Assembly (NCBI RefSeq): GCF_001570405.1
Contig: NZ_BBYM01000015.1
Coordinates: forward strand, 154,352-218,351
Length of the DNA stretch: 64,000 nt
Source: Microtetraspora niveoalba
GTDB taxonomy: Bacteria > Actinomycetota > Actinomycetes > Streptosporangiales > Streptosporangiaceae
Direction: 5' to 3'
In this document: positions 43,801-51,513 of the stretch, one piece after another
Layout: each line of letters starts with the position of its first letter
How positions within the stretch are numbered: the first letter of the stretch is position 1
Position numbers and translations under genes: made by a program
Notes under the pieces: generated by a model
What the model was told of the DNA's origin: nothing
The model's database searches: none
The model's input: only the letters and a program-made list of their open reading frames with translations

Positions 43801-44751
43801 GGCGGCGACTCGCTGCTGGCGCTGCGGCTGCTGGCCAAGGTCCGCCAGGAGTTCGCCTCGGAAGTGCCCGCCTCCGTGCTGTTCGAGCAGGGAACCGTGG
43901 CGGCGATGGCCGAGTCCGTCCGGTCGAGGTCGGAGGGCATGAGGGGCCCTGCGGTGGTGCTGAGCCCGGAGGGGGATCGGACGCCGCTGCTTTGCGTCCA
44001 CCCGCTCGGCGGGCACGTGTTCTGCTACCGCGAGATGGCCGGCCATTTCGGCGCCGCAGGTCACAAGTTCTACGCCTTCCAGGCGCCCGGCCTCGAGCAC
44101 GGTGAGCCCATGGAGAGCATCGAGGAGCTTGCCGCCCACTATCTGGAGGCCGCCAAGGCAGTGCAGCCGCACGGCCCATACCTGCTCACCGGTTGGTGCA
44201 TGGGCGGTGTCGTGGCGTTCGAGATGGCGCGGCAGCTGGAGGCCGCGGGAGAGAAGGTCGGCCTGCTCGGCATCATCAGCTCCAACGCCAACGAGCCGGT
44301 GCCGGAAGCCTACGCCCAGGACGAGATCCGCCTGCTGCTCGACGTCGTCTACGCCAAGGGGCTCGATCTGACCCCCGACGACCTCGCCGGGCTCACCGAA
44401 GAGGAGCGTTTCAGCGTGGCGCTCGCCGCGGCCAAGCGCGCCACCGACATCCGCCAGGACATCCTCACCAAGGACCAGCTCAAGCGGATCACCCGCGTGT
44501 ACGGGGTCCACGCGAGGGCCTCGCTCGCCTACCGGCCAGACCCGCTAGCCGCGAACGCCGTGCTGTACCGCCCGTCGGAAGGGCACGAGGGAGCGCCTCA
44601 CGACCTCGGCTGGGCACCGCTGGTCGCCGGTCGCCTCGACATCGAGACTGTCCAAGGCACGCACTACTCGCTGCTGAGCGGGCCGAACGGCGCGGCGCTC
44701 GCCGCCCGGATGATCGCCAGGATCGCCGGCGAGGAGGGGAGCGGGGAATGA
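40873..44751 (+). CDS. NRPS 5, terminal module: C-A(Gly)-T-TE with cysteine nucleophile
   Basis: A 1,292-residue protein that adds the last residue and releases the chain. C domain of the YPLSMLQSGM class with HHAILDG at 140-146; A domain TSGSTG at 595, pocket DILQLGVIWK by eye (Gly); T domain LGGDS Ser about 980; thioesterase about 1030-1292. The TE nucleophile motif is GWCMGG with Cys1109 where GxSxG is usual, and the histidine is in GTHYS at 1264. The Asp normally found on the strand after the nucleophile helix (LxLxD) is replaced in LGIISSNAN. Cys-type TEs are known in beta-lactone and beta-lactam NRPS systems, so release may be unusual. Start: ATG 40873 with GAGG six bases upstream; ATG 40861 is the alternative. 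The stop overlaps the exporter gene (ATGA). Confidence 0.94.
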   Translation: MRLIDAYPLSMLQSGMLLHSQDETARSTYRDILSLEVAGPLDLEILQQAVNAALARHATLRTGFDLTSFSEPMQLLYEDIDAAITMTDLRDLAEEDQARKIEEWFEEEKTRPLDWSRPPLARFHVHRLADQRHRVGLTFHHAILDGWSLASLVTELMARCQGVTDLPKPSVSMADYVALERQALDDPEAKRFWQQTLSGRPFTALPRWPERESADHCSVRVKVEREIADRLQELARDLGVPVRSAILTAHLAVLRLLSGEHDLCTGLVTHGRPETAGGDAALGLFLNTVPFRFTFPKGTWREVVSRVFEAETRLLPYRRYPLAQLHRDHLQAGESLFEVAFDFRNFHVYESLGDDGQARIVDSKFFERNNFPITVNAGLSGSELELNFVSDPREFPAAQLHRMAGYYTSALAALAYAPDQPVTVVDLLSEAERKELIGTWNDTAADWPDATVDQLIREQARRTPDAYAVGDLTYGELVSRADSIAADLHVRGIGRGSLVGVCMGRSPEMVVAILGVLVAGAAYVPIDPAYPAERISYVIEDAGMPVILTSGAAAESLPVGAAALVDVGEVLSRAPVPHLVERDHGAGDLMYVIYTSGSTGRPKGVMVSHGNVANLLHSMAEQVGAGSDDVVVALTSLSFDIAALELFLPLISGARLVVAGDLLFEPERALAQLPAPPTLMQATPSVWRQITAGRSEFPRSMRVLCGGEALPDDLAADLAARFDQVWNVYGPTETTIWSSADPVVVSGRPSLGYPLANTQLYVLDAEMSPVPPGTPGELYIGGDGVTWGYLNQPALTAGCFVADPFSDTPGARLYRTGDVARRLPDGRIEFLGRLDHQVKLRGHRIELAEVEAAIMSHPSVHSAAVVLQEDGPDDRRLIAYVVLKPDARPPSDPRGYLAAKLPVQMVPAAFIPMEALPLTPNGKIDRKALPRAGRDRPVLARTPTPPRDDLERDLAKLWAETLRFESIGVYDQFFDLGGDSLLALRLLAKVRQEFASEVPASVLFEQGTVAAMAESVRSRSEGMRGPAVVLSPEGDRTPLLCVHPLGGHVFCYREMAGHFGAAGHKFYAFQAPGLEHGEPMESIEELAAHYLEAAKAVQPHGPYLLTGWCMGGVVAFEMARQLEAAGEKVGLLGIISSNANEPVPEAYAQDEIRLLLDVVYAKGLDLTPDDLAGLTEEERFSVALAAAKRATDIRQDILTKDQLKRITRVYGVHARASLAYRPDPLAANAVLYRPSEGHEGAPHDLGWAPLVAGRLDIETVQGTHYSLLSGPNGAALAARMIARIAGEEGSGE

Positions 44752-45977
44752 CCCGGATGCCTGGTTTTCTCGTAGTTTGGTTCGGCCAGCTCGTTTCCGT
44801 GATCGGCTCGGCGACCAGTGGATTCGCGCTCAGCCTGTGGGTCTATCAGGAGACCGGCTCGGTCACCAGGTTCGGTGTCAGCCTCGTCTGTGGCTTCGTC
44901 CCCGGCATCTTGGCCGCGCCGTTTGCAGGCGTGGTCATCGACCGGTGGAACCGCAGGGCGGTGCTGCTGGTCGCGGACGCCGTCGCCGGGCTGGCCATGG
45001 GCGGGATCGTGCTCGCTCACTCCTTGGGTGATCTGCGGATCTGGCATGTCTACGCCTTCCAGGCCGTCGCCTCGGTGTGCGCGGCCTTCCAATGGCCGGC
45101 GCTGACCGCGGCGATCGCGGTCCTCGTGCCGAAACAGCATCTCGGCCGCGCCAACGGCATGGTCGGCACCGGCCAGGCCGTCGCCGAGCTCAGCGCGCCA
45201 CTGCTGGCCGCCGGACTGCTGAACGCCTTCGGGCTCGGCGCCGTGGTCGCGTTCGACTTGGTCTCGTTCGGCTTCGCGCTGCTCACGTTGGCCGTCGTGC
45301 GGGTCCCGGGCGTCGCGGCCGACAAGGGCACGGGCGTGGCGTTCGTCCGGGAGGTGACGGAGGGCTGGCGCTACCTGCTGGGTGCACGAGGGCTGCTGGG
45401 CCTGCTGGTGTTCTTCGCCGTCTGCAACTTCGTCACGGGTGGCGTGACTGTGCTGGTCACCCCGTTGGTGCTGTCGGTCGCCTCGGTCACGGCGCTGGGC
45501 ACGATCGCCTCGATCGGCGGTTTCGGAATGTTGGCCGGCGGGTTGCTCATGTCGGCGTGGGGCGGGCCGGCCCGGCGCGTGCCGCTCATCTGCGGCGCCG
45601 CTGCCTTCGCCGGGGGCCTGCTGCTCATCGCCGGCGGATGGCCCGGTCTGGTGGTCTTCGGTGTCGTGTCGTTCGCCTACTTCTTCTGCATCCCCGTCGT
45701 CAACGCCTCCAGTCAGACGATCTGGCAGCTCAAGGTGGACCCCGTCCTCCAAGGCCGCGTGTTCTCCACGCGTCGGATGATCGCCCAGTCCTGCGTGCCG
45801 ATCGCCTATCTGCTGGTTGGTTTCCTCGCCGAGCGTACGGACTCGGGCGGGCCGCTGGTGCTGGCCGCCCTGGGCGTGGTGATGGTGGCGGCGGCCGGGA
45901 TCACCTTCGCGAACCCGCGCGTCAGGGGGGTCGAGTCCGATCTCGATGCCCCTGTCACGCAGGCCGCCGTCCGGTGA
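44748..45977 (+). CDS. MFS exporter
   Basis: A 409-residue membrane protein of the MFS_3 type (EntS/macrolide-efflux-like), with about 12 hydrophobic segments and the loop motif AGVVIDRWNRR between helices 2 and 3, a version of the MFS DxxGRR signature. It starts at ATG 44748, overlapping the stop of the TE-bearing NRPS; the open frame upstream is the NRPS shadow. Translational coupling to the last assembly-line gene makes product export, and with it self-protection, the likely role. The C-terminus after the last helix is short and cytoplasmic. Confidence 0.92.
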   Translation: MTRMPGFLVVWFGQLVSVIGSATSGFALSLWVYQETGSVTRFGVSLVCGFVPGILAAPFAGVVIDRWNRRAVLLVADAVAGLAMGGIVLAHSLGDLRIWHVYAFQAVASVCAAFQWPALTAAIAVLVPKQHLGRANGMVGTGQAVAELSAPLLAAGLLNAFGLGAVVAFDLVSFGFALLTLAVVRVPGVAADKGTGVAFVREVTEGWRYLLGARGLLGLLVFFAVCNFVTGGVTVLVTPLVLSVASVTALGTIASIGGFGMLAGGLLMSAWGGPARRVPLICGAAAFAGGLLLIAGGWPGLVVFGVVSFAYFFCIPVVNASSQTIWQLKVDPVLQGRVFSTRRMIAQSCVPIAYLLVGFLAERTDSGGPLVLAALGVVMVAAAGITFANPRVRGVESDLDAPVTQAAVR

Positions 45978-46059
45978 CGCACCAGAGACCTGCGCAAATC
46001 CCGGGGCCCCGAGGGCCGACGCCACCTCCCGAGTGATCCGCTGACCGAAAGGGCCAAGC

Positions 46060-47229
46060 ATGATCGACGCATTGCTCAACCTGTCCGCTTACTGCCCGGG
46101 AAGCGTCCTGGATCCCGTCACGCGCGAGCCGATCACGCTCGAACGGCTGGAGCAGGCGCTGCCGCCGTCGCTGGCCGCCCTAGAACTGTCGGGGGAGCAT
46201 TGGATCCCCATCCCCGACGATCTCCGTGAGGTCTTCCACGGCTACCGGCCGACGCCACTGTTCGAGGCGACCGCGTTCGCGCAGGCGCTGGGGACCGGAT
46301 GCCGGATCTTCATCAAGGACGAGGGCGCGACGCCGTCTTCCAACCACAAGGCCAACAGCGCTTTCTGGATCGCTTACCACTGCGCGCGCGACGGCGTTCG
46401 CGAGATCACCACGGAGACGACCGGCAACTGGGGCATCGCGTTGGCCACGGCCGCGTCGAGGTTCGGCATCCAGGTGATCTGCTTCATCGACGAAGCGAGC
46501 GTGGCGGCACGGCCAGACCGGGTGCGTCTGATGGAGGCGGCCGGCGCCCGGGTCGAGGTGGTCGGCCCCGACACCGATGACGACAGTTTCGACCCTCTCG
46601 TGCTGTCGGCCAACCGCGCCGTCTCCTACACCGGGAAACGGCCCCGCTCCCGCTACATCTTCGGCAGCGTTTACACCTATTTCATCGTGCCTCAGACCAT
46701 CGTCGGCCTCGAGGCCAGGCAGCAACTCGGCGAGGTAAGGCCGGACGTCGTCGTCGGCAGCTGCGGCGGCGGCGCCAACCTGCTGGGCATCGCCGGGGCC
46801 TTCCTGACGGAGGCCATCGAGTACGGCACGCCGACGGACGTGGTGTGCGCGGAGTCGGAGCTGTGCCCGATCGTCAGCAAGGGCAGGATGGGCGAGTACT
46901 CCATCGACGACCAGGACTTCTACCCGCGCCTGCGAACCTATGGCCTGGATCACCTGCTCGGCGACGACGCCTACATCGGCGGCCTGGGCTCGACGATCGT
47001 CGCCGCTCCGGTCGCCCGCTTCCACGCCGATGGACTGATCAGGACCGCGACGTTCAGCGACGAGGAGGCCAGGAGCGCGGCCGAGCTGTTCGGCAGGACC
47101 CAGAGCCGCACCGTTGCGCTGGAGACCGGCTACCAGCTCGCCGCGGTGGTGGCGGAGGCGGAACGGCGCCCGTCGGGAAACATCCTGGTGAACATCAGCT
47201 CGACCGGCCGGGGAATTTCCTACGCCTGA
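46060..47229 (+). CDS. TrpB-like PLP enzyme (TrpB2 type)
   Basis: A 389-residue fold-type II PLP protein resembling the beta subunit of tryptophan synthase, TrpB2 class. Visible motifs: YRPTPLFEA near residue 65, the PLP lysine in SSNHKANSA, TTETTGNWGIALA, the glycine loop SCGGGANLLG and a late NISSTGRGISYA. True TrpB joins indole to serine; TrpB2-like proteins in gene clusters often make unusual beta-substituted or beta-methylated amino acids. No trpA lies nearby, and the TETTGNWG stretch differs from the TETGAGQWG of real TrpB2, so indole chemistry is not certain. A Trp-like A domain in NRPS 2 gives a possible consumer. Start ATG 46060; GAAAGGG precedes it. It converges on the second P450 with a ten-base overlap. 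Confidence 0.8.
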   Translation: MIDALLNLSAYCPGSVLDPVTREPITLERLEQALPPSLAALELSGEHWIPIPDDLREVFHGYRPTPLFEATAFAQALGTGCRIFIKDEGATPSSNHKANSAFWIAYHCARDGVREITTETTGNWGIALATAASRFGIQVICFIDEASVAARPDRVRLMEAAGARVEVVGPDTDDDSFDPLVLSANRAVSYTGKRPRSRYIFGSVYTYFIVPQTIVGLEARQQLGEVRPDVVVGSCGGGANLLGIAGAFLTEAIEYGTPTDVVCAESELCPIVSKGRMGEYSIDDQDFYPRLRTYGLDHLLGDDAYIGGLGSTIVAAPVARFHADGLIRTATFSDEEARSAAELFGRTQSRTVALETGYQLAAVVAEAERRPSGNILVNISSTGRGISYA

Positions 47230-48425
47230 CGCGGGGTGAACGTGATCGGCAAGCTCTTGAGGAAGCGGAAGTTGATGCTTTCGAGCCACTCGGGCGTCTG
47301 ATGGCCGAGACGGAGGTCGTCGCAGCGGCGCAGCAGGGTCGCGATGGCGATCTCTATCTCGGCCAGTGCCAGTGAGGCGCCCAGGCAGTAGTGGATGCCG
47401 TGCCCGAAGGACAGATGGTCGGTCGCCTTGCGGGTGACGTCGAGCCGATCGGGATCCTGGTAGCACAGCGGGTCACGGTTGCCCGAGCCGAGTACGAGTG
47501 TCACCGACTGTCCACGCTTGATCGCGTGGCCGGGAACGTCGATGTCCTCCTCGGCGATCCTGGTCGTGAACTGGACGGCGCTGTCATAACGCATGAGCTC
47601 GTGTGCGGCGTTGGCGGCGAGCGCAGGGTCGCGCCGCAGCAGTTCGATCTGGTCGGGGTGGCGGATCAGCGCCAGCACGGCGTTCGCGATCAAGTGAGTG
47701 GTCGTCGCCTGCCCGGCGTCGATCAGCAGGATGAAGTTGGCGAAGATCTCGTCGTCGCTGAACTCGTCTTCGGCCACCTGCGGGGCGATCATCTCGCTGA
47801 ACCTGTCGGTGGCCATCCCCGCGGCGCGCTCGGCCGCCCTCTTGCCGAAGACGTCATGTAGGTGCTGGATGCGGCCGACCTCTTTACTCGACTGGGTGAA
47901 GAACTCGTGCATCAGCCCCTGCCAGTTCTCCAGCAGGTGTGCCGACTCCGGGGGGACCCCCGCCAGCTCGGCGATCATTCCACGGGTGAGCGGCTCTGAG
48001 AAGTCCTCGATGACGTCCAGCCGCCCACGCTCGATGACCGCGTCGAGCAGCGACTCGGCGAGCCGCTCGATCATGGGGCGCATCGACCGGATGAACCGGG
48101 GCGTGAGCCCGGGCCTGACCAGCCTCCGCAGCCGCGTGTGCCGCGGAGGCTCGGTGAACAGCATCATGTCCGAGAGCACCTTGGCCAGCGGTGCCATCTC
48201 CGCGCGCGCCCCCTTGGGCAGGCGTTCGTGGAAATCGGCGATCCTGGCGCCCGACAGGCTGCCACTTTTGCCGAGTCTGGTGATGTCGGCATGCCCGAGG
48301 ACGACCCAGCTACGCATCCAGTCGTCCCAGTAGATCGGACTGCGCTCCCTGAGCCGCCGGTAGAGACCGTAAGGGTCCTGCAGCCACTCGGGTCGGAGTG
48401 CGTCGATCAGACGTTCCTGAGTCAT
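47220..48425 (-). CDS. Cytochrome P450 (second), atypical I-helix
   Basis: A 401-residue P450 with ELMR in the K-helix and the heme loop FGHGIHYCLG. The I-helix motif reads AGQATT at 237-242, so the acidic residue that normally precedes the conserved threonine is alanine. Such loss of the acid-alcohol pair is seen in P450s that use other proton routes or act on carrier-bound peptides. Start: ATG 48425 with GAGG six bases upstream; the longer open frame to 48581 is not needed. It is the second gene of an operon with the M28 peptidase, 28 bases downstream of that stop. The 3' end overlaps the TrpB-like gene by ten bases. Confidence 0.93.
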   Translation of the reverse strand: MTQERLIDALRPEWLQDPYGLYRRLRERSPIYWDDWMRSWVVLGHADITRLGKSGSLSGARIADFHERLPKGARAEMAPLAKVLSDMMLFTEPPRHTRLRRLVRPGLTPRFIRSMRPMIERLAESLLDAVIERGRLDVIEDFSEPLTRGMIAELAGVPPESAHLLENWQGLMHEFFTQSSKEVGRIQHLHDVFGKRAAERAAGMATDRFSEMIAPQVAEDEFSDDEIFANFILLIDAGQATTTHLIANAVLALIRHPDQIELLRRDPALAANAAHELMRYDSAVQFTTRIAEEDIDVPGHAIKRGQSVTLVLGSGNRDPLCYQDPDRLDVTRKATDHLSFGHGIHYCLGASLALAEIEIAIATLLRRCDDLRLGHQTPEWLESINFRFLKSLPITFTPRQA

Positions 48426-48453
48426 GCGTTTCCTCTGCTCTTCCAGGCCGGTG

Positions 48454-50787
48454 TCAGGCAAGGGGGATGCGACGGCTGACGATGACGAAGTCGCCGTCGT
48501 CGGTGCCCGGCATGGTGTCGGACGGGCGCTTGGCGACGTTCGCAAGGGCGGGGATCTCCGCCAGGTCGAAGCTCCGGTCACGGAGCCTGACCACCAAGGG
48601 CCGGCCGTCCGTGAGCTCGAGCGTCACCTGCACGCCCTCGCGGTCGGGCGCGAAGAAGTTGAGGCTCCACTTGGCGGTCGCCGCCGGCCGGACGGTTCCG
48701 CCACCGTCGATCGAAAGCTTGTGCAGAACGGCGCCGGAGTCGCCGGCCAGCTGGAGCATCGGCGCGCCACGCGTGGAGCGGATCCGCAGCCGCACCGTGC
48801 GTACGCCGTGCGCGCTCGTGCTGGACAGCATCTGGAGCTCGGGCGCGGTCAGCGACGGTACGGCAGGTGCCCGCCCGATCCTGAGCTCCATCGGGTTCTG
48901 GAAGAACGCCGGAAGGGGGCCTTGGTGAGTGCCGGTCAGCAGCTTGGCCTGCCAGGGTTGCGGTTCGGCGTCCGGGGACATCCACTGCGCGTCCCCGGTG
49001 TCCGAGTCGAGCCCGTACACCAGGGTGGCAGGGCGGCGCCGCACCGTGTCGTATCCCGCCGTGACGTTGCCCACGACGAGCAGGGCGACCACTGCCACGG
49101 CCACGGGCGCCGGCCACCACCGCACGGCCCGGCTCGTCGGATTTGCGAATGCCGGGGCCAGCGCGGCCACGAGTGCGATGAGGGCGCCGACCAGACCGGA
49201 GAACGGGACCCCGAACGTGAGCTGCAGCAGGTACAGCGCGGGAGCGAACAAAGCTGCAGCGATCACCAGCGCCGGGGTGGTCAGTGCACGGGCCCTTCCG
49301 ATGTCGGAGAGCCGGCGGAAGAGGTACACCAGCGCGCCCGCGTAGAACAGCAGCGGCCAGGTGAGCATATAGGCGCCGTCGGGAACGACCACCAGCATGG
49401 CCGCGAGTGTCACACCCCAGATGATCGCCGAGCCGGCCAGCGCGTTGTCCCGACCGACGATCCGCACGCAGACGCGCACCCAGCCGAGGGCGAGCGCCCC
49501 GGCGGTGAGCAGCAGTGCGACGCCGTACCAACTGCCGTTGTAGCTTTCGCCCGCCGGCATGGCCTGATAGTCCGGATGCATCAGCGTCACCACCCACCAC
49601 AGCGCGGCCGGGACCAGGGCGCACGTCGCCATGGCAGCCAGCACCAGGAAGGGGGCGGTGGCCAGCTTGCCGGGCTGTAGGCGGCCTCGCCGTAGGCCCA
49701 AGACCACGGCGACCAGCACGAGCAGCACGGCCAAGACGCCGAGAGGGGTGGCCAGCCAGGACGGGTACCAGACCAGGCCCAGCCCTGGCAGCGTGAAGTA
49801 CGTCGAGTCCGGGGCGCGGAGGTCGCGCAGGTCGGCGTCGCCGAGCTGCCTGGCCAGGCCCAGGGCGTAGACGCCGTGGTGTTGGAGGCTGGCCGTTTCC
49901 ACGTCCGCGAGCGAGTCCGCGGGCATGTGGTAATAGACACGGTCGCCGATGTAGGCGAAGTTGAGCCCTGGCACGTTGGCCTGCCGGAAGACCGAGAAAT
50001 CGGTGTCGTTCGGGAGGAATTGGTAAACGGCGACGGCCAGGGACGTGGCAACCGGCGTAGACGTGCGGGCGAGCTCCCGGACCAGGAGGCCGTTGCCCGG
50101 GCCCGTCTCGAACATCACCGAGGGCCCGCCGCCACCGCGGGCCTCGAAGTTGAACGCGGCCCGGACATCCCTTGCGGCCGGGTGGCTCTCGAAGAAGGCC
50201 TGGGCACCGAGCAGCCCTCTTTCTTCGGCGTCGGTGAGCAGGATGATCACGTCGTTGCGTAGCGGAGGCCCCGTTTTGAGGGCGCGGGCCGTCTCCAGGA
50301 GAGCGGCCACCGCGGTCCCGTCATCGTTGGCGCCGGGGCTGGAGGGGACGCTGTCGTAGTGGGCGCTGAGCATGACCGCGGAGCCGGGGTTGGTGCCGGG
50401 GAGGCGTGCGATGACGTTCTCCACGCGGGCCGCGTTGACCATGCCGCCTGCCTGGGTGCGCACCGGGATGGCGCGTTGGATCTCGGTGGCGAAGCCGAGC
50501 GAGGACAGGTGCCGCACCAGATAGTCGCGGACTTGGGCGGCCTGGGCTGAGCCGGTGGGCCGAGGCTTGGTCGCGATCTGCCTCACGTGGTCCATCGCCC
50601 TGCCGGCGGAGAACTCTCCGGCAGGCGCCTGGGCGGGCGCCGGAACGGGCGGCAATATTTGTGTCACGGAAAGCAAGGCGGCGAGTGGTATGAGCACCCA
50701 GGCGACGAGTGTCGTCGGTCGCCAGAGGAATTTCCGGCTGTCGTCGACGACTGGAGTTGCCGACCGCAAGACGGTTCTCCAGGTCAT
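48454..50787 (-). CDS. Membrane M28-family metallopeptidase
   Basis: A 777-residue protein with one N-terminal membrane segment (about 25-45), an extracytoplasmic zinc peptidase domain, then about eight membrane segments and a C-terminal soluble domain, like the ER-type/FXNA branch of family M28. The zinc ligands and catalytic acid are recognisable: SAHYDS, NDDGTAV, TDAEERGLLGA, FNFEARGGGG and a late histidine in VYYHMPADS. Start: ATG 50787 with GAAGGGA eight bases upstream. It heads the operon with the second P450. It may trim or degrade the secreted lipopeptide, for self-protection or activation of a precursor, or simply be a surface aminopeptidase; sequence does not decide. Confidence 0.85.
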   Translation of the reverse strand: MTWRTVLRSATPVVDDSRKFLWRPTTLVAWVLIPLAALLSVTQILPPVPAPAQAPAGEFSAGRAMDHVRQIATKPRPTGSAQAAQVRDYLVRHLSSLGFATEIQRAIPVRTQAGGMVNAARVENVIARLPGTNPGSAVMLSAHYDSVPSSPGANDDGTAVAALLETARALKTGPPLRNDVIILLTDAEERGLLGAQAFFESHPAARDVRAAFNFEARGGGGPSVMFETGPGNGLLVRELARTSTPVATSLAVAVYQFLPNDTDFSVFRQANVPGLNFAYIGDRVYYHMPADSLADVETASLQHHGVYALGLARQLGDADLRDLRAPDSTYFTLPGLGLVWYPSWLATPLGVLAVLLVLVAVVLGLRRGRLQPGKLATAPFLVLAAMATCALVPAALWWVVTLMHPDYQAMPAGESYNGSWYGVALLLTAGALALGWVRVCVRIVGRDNALAGSAIIWGVTLAAMLVVVPDGAYMLTWPLLFYAGALVYLFRRLSDIGRARALTTPALVIAAALFAPALYLLQLTFGVPFSGLVGALIALVAALAPAFANPTSRAVRWWPAPVAVAVVALLVVGNVTAGYDTVRRRPATLVYGLDSDTGDAQWMSPDAEPQPWQAKLLTGTHQGPLPAFFQNPMELRIGRAPAVPSLTAPELQMLSSTSAHGVRTVRLRIRSTRGAPMLQLAGDSGAVLHKLSIDGGGTVRPAATAKWSLNFFAPDREGVQVTLELTDGRPLVVRLRDRSFDLAEIPALANVAKRPSDTMPGTDDGDFVIVSRRIPLA

Positions 50788-50827
50788 CGCGAACGTCCCT
50801 TCGGTCGGTAAGGCGGGAGGTTTGCGG

Positions 50828-50857
50828 AGAATAATGGCTGGAATCAACGCGACGCAA
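50828..50857 (-). promoter_or_regulatory. Candidate promoter of the M28 peptidase-P450 operon
   Basis: On the minus strand TTGCGT (50857-50852) and TATTCT (50833-50828) are 18 bases apart and lie about 40 bases before the M28 start. Match to consensus is moderate. It is back to back with the mbtH promoter in the same 173-base divergent region. Confidence 0.35.
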
Positions 50858-50895
50858 GATGCGACACCCGAAATGCGTCTATAAAACAAAAGATA

Positions 50896-50924
50896 ATGCC
50901 AAAAAAGGGGCGTATGGCTATAAT
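50896..50924 (+). promoter_or_regulatory. Promoter of the MbtH-like gene
   Basis: A perfect TATAAT at 50919-50924 with ATGCCA (four of six matches to TTGACA) at 50896-50901, 17-base spacer. The surrounding stretch is strikingly A-rich for this genome. Transcription would begin near 50931, giving a ~30-base leader with AAGGA before the ATG. Confidence 0.6.
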
Positions 50925-50960
50925 GCCTACCTGGCTCTTGCCGATAGAGAAAGGACTGCG

Positions 50961-51182
50961 ATGACGAATCCGTTCGAGGACCCCGACGGCACCTACCTGG
51001 TTCTCGTGAACGCTGAGGGCCAGCACTCGCTGTGGCCCTCGTTCGCCGACGTGCCGGGCGGCTGGACCGTCGCCCACGGTGAGGACACGCGCCAGGCCTG
51101 CCTCGACTACGTGGAGGCCAACTGGACCGACATGCGGCCGAAGAGCCTCATCGAGGCGATGGAGGGCTCCGCGACCCTTTAG
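50961..51182 (+). CDS. MbtH-like protein
   Basis: A 73-residue MbtH-family protein, a small partner that binds NRPS adenylation domains and is often needed for their folding or activity. The signature is complete: [15 protein letters not shown], then [18 protein letters not shown] and a final WTDMRPKSL. Start ATG 50961 with AAGGA six bases upstream; upstream open frame to 50859 is not coding. It has its own near-consensus promoter, so it may be made more steadily than the synthetases. It is the only MbtH gene in the window and probably serves several of the ten A domains. Confidence 0.96.
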   Translation: MTNPFEDPDGTYLVLVNAEGQHSLWPSFADVPGGWTVAHGEDTRQACLDYVEANWTDMRPKSLIEAMEGSATL

Positions 51183-51424
51183 CCCGCGATGTGACGCCAC
51201 TCTCGGTGTTCGTCGCCGGTCATTGCGGTCTTTCGGTAGGGCGGACGCTTGTCCTTCGCTTGGCTCCTTGACCCTTTGGGGCGTCCGAGGCCGGGCCGGG
51301 CGAGTTTCGGTGAGCCGGCGGGCGCCCCGAGTTTTGCGCGGAGAGGCGAAAACCGAGGCGGACCCGGTACGGGCTGAGCGGCCTTCCCGGTTCGGGCGTG
51401 GATGCCAGGGACGGCGCAGGTCAT
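51179..51424 (-). pseudogene. Probable transposase C-terminal relic
   Basis: The 331-base gap between mbtH and the type II TE contains an 81-codon minus-strand frame. Its middle reads like the basic, proline-rich tail of IS701-type actinobacterial transposases: AKLGAPAGSPKLARPG followed by GRPKGSRSQAKDKRPP. No catalytic domain remains and I see no inverted repeats, so this would be a decayed fragment of a mobile element at the right edge of the cluster. The match is from memory of the family tail pattern, not a search. The rest of the gap, 51425-51513, shows nothing. Confidence 0.45.
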
Positions 51425-51513
51425 CGACGTGCGGGCGGGCCGGCCGGACTCGGGCGTAGGCGGCCATGATCAGACGCATTCAGCGGCCGGTGGCCTGCGC
51501 CGCAATCGCGAGT

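Noticed and set aside
48426..48581. 52-residue N-terminal extension of the second P450
   Set aside because: It overlaps the end of the M28 gene, is low-complexity, and a good GAGG site precedes the ATG at 48425 that gives normal P450 length.
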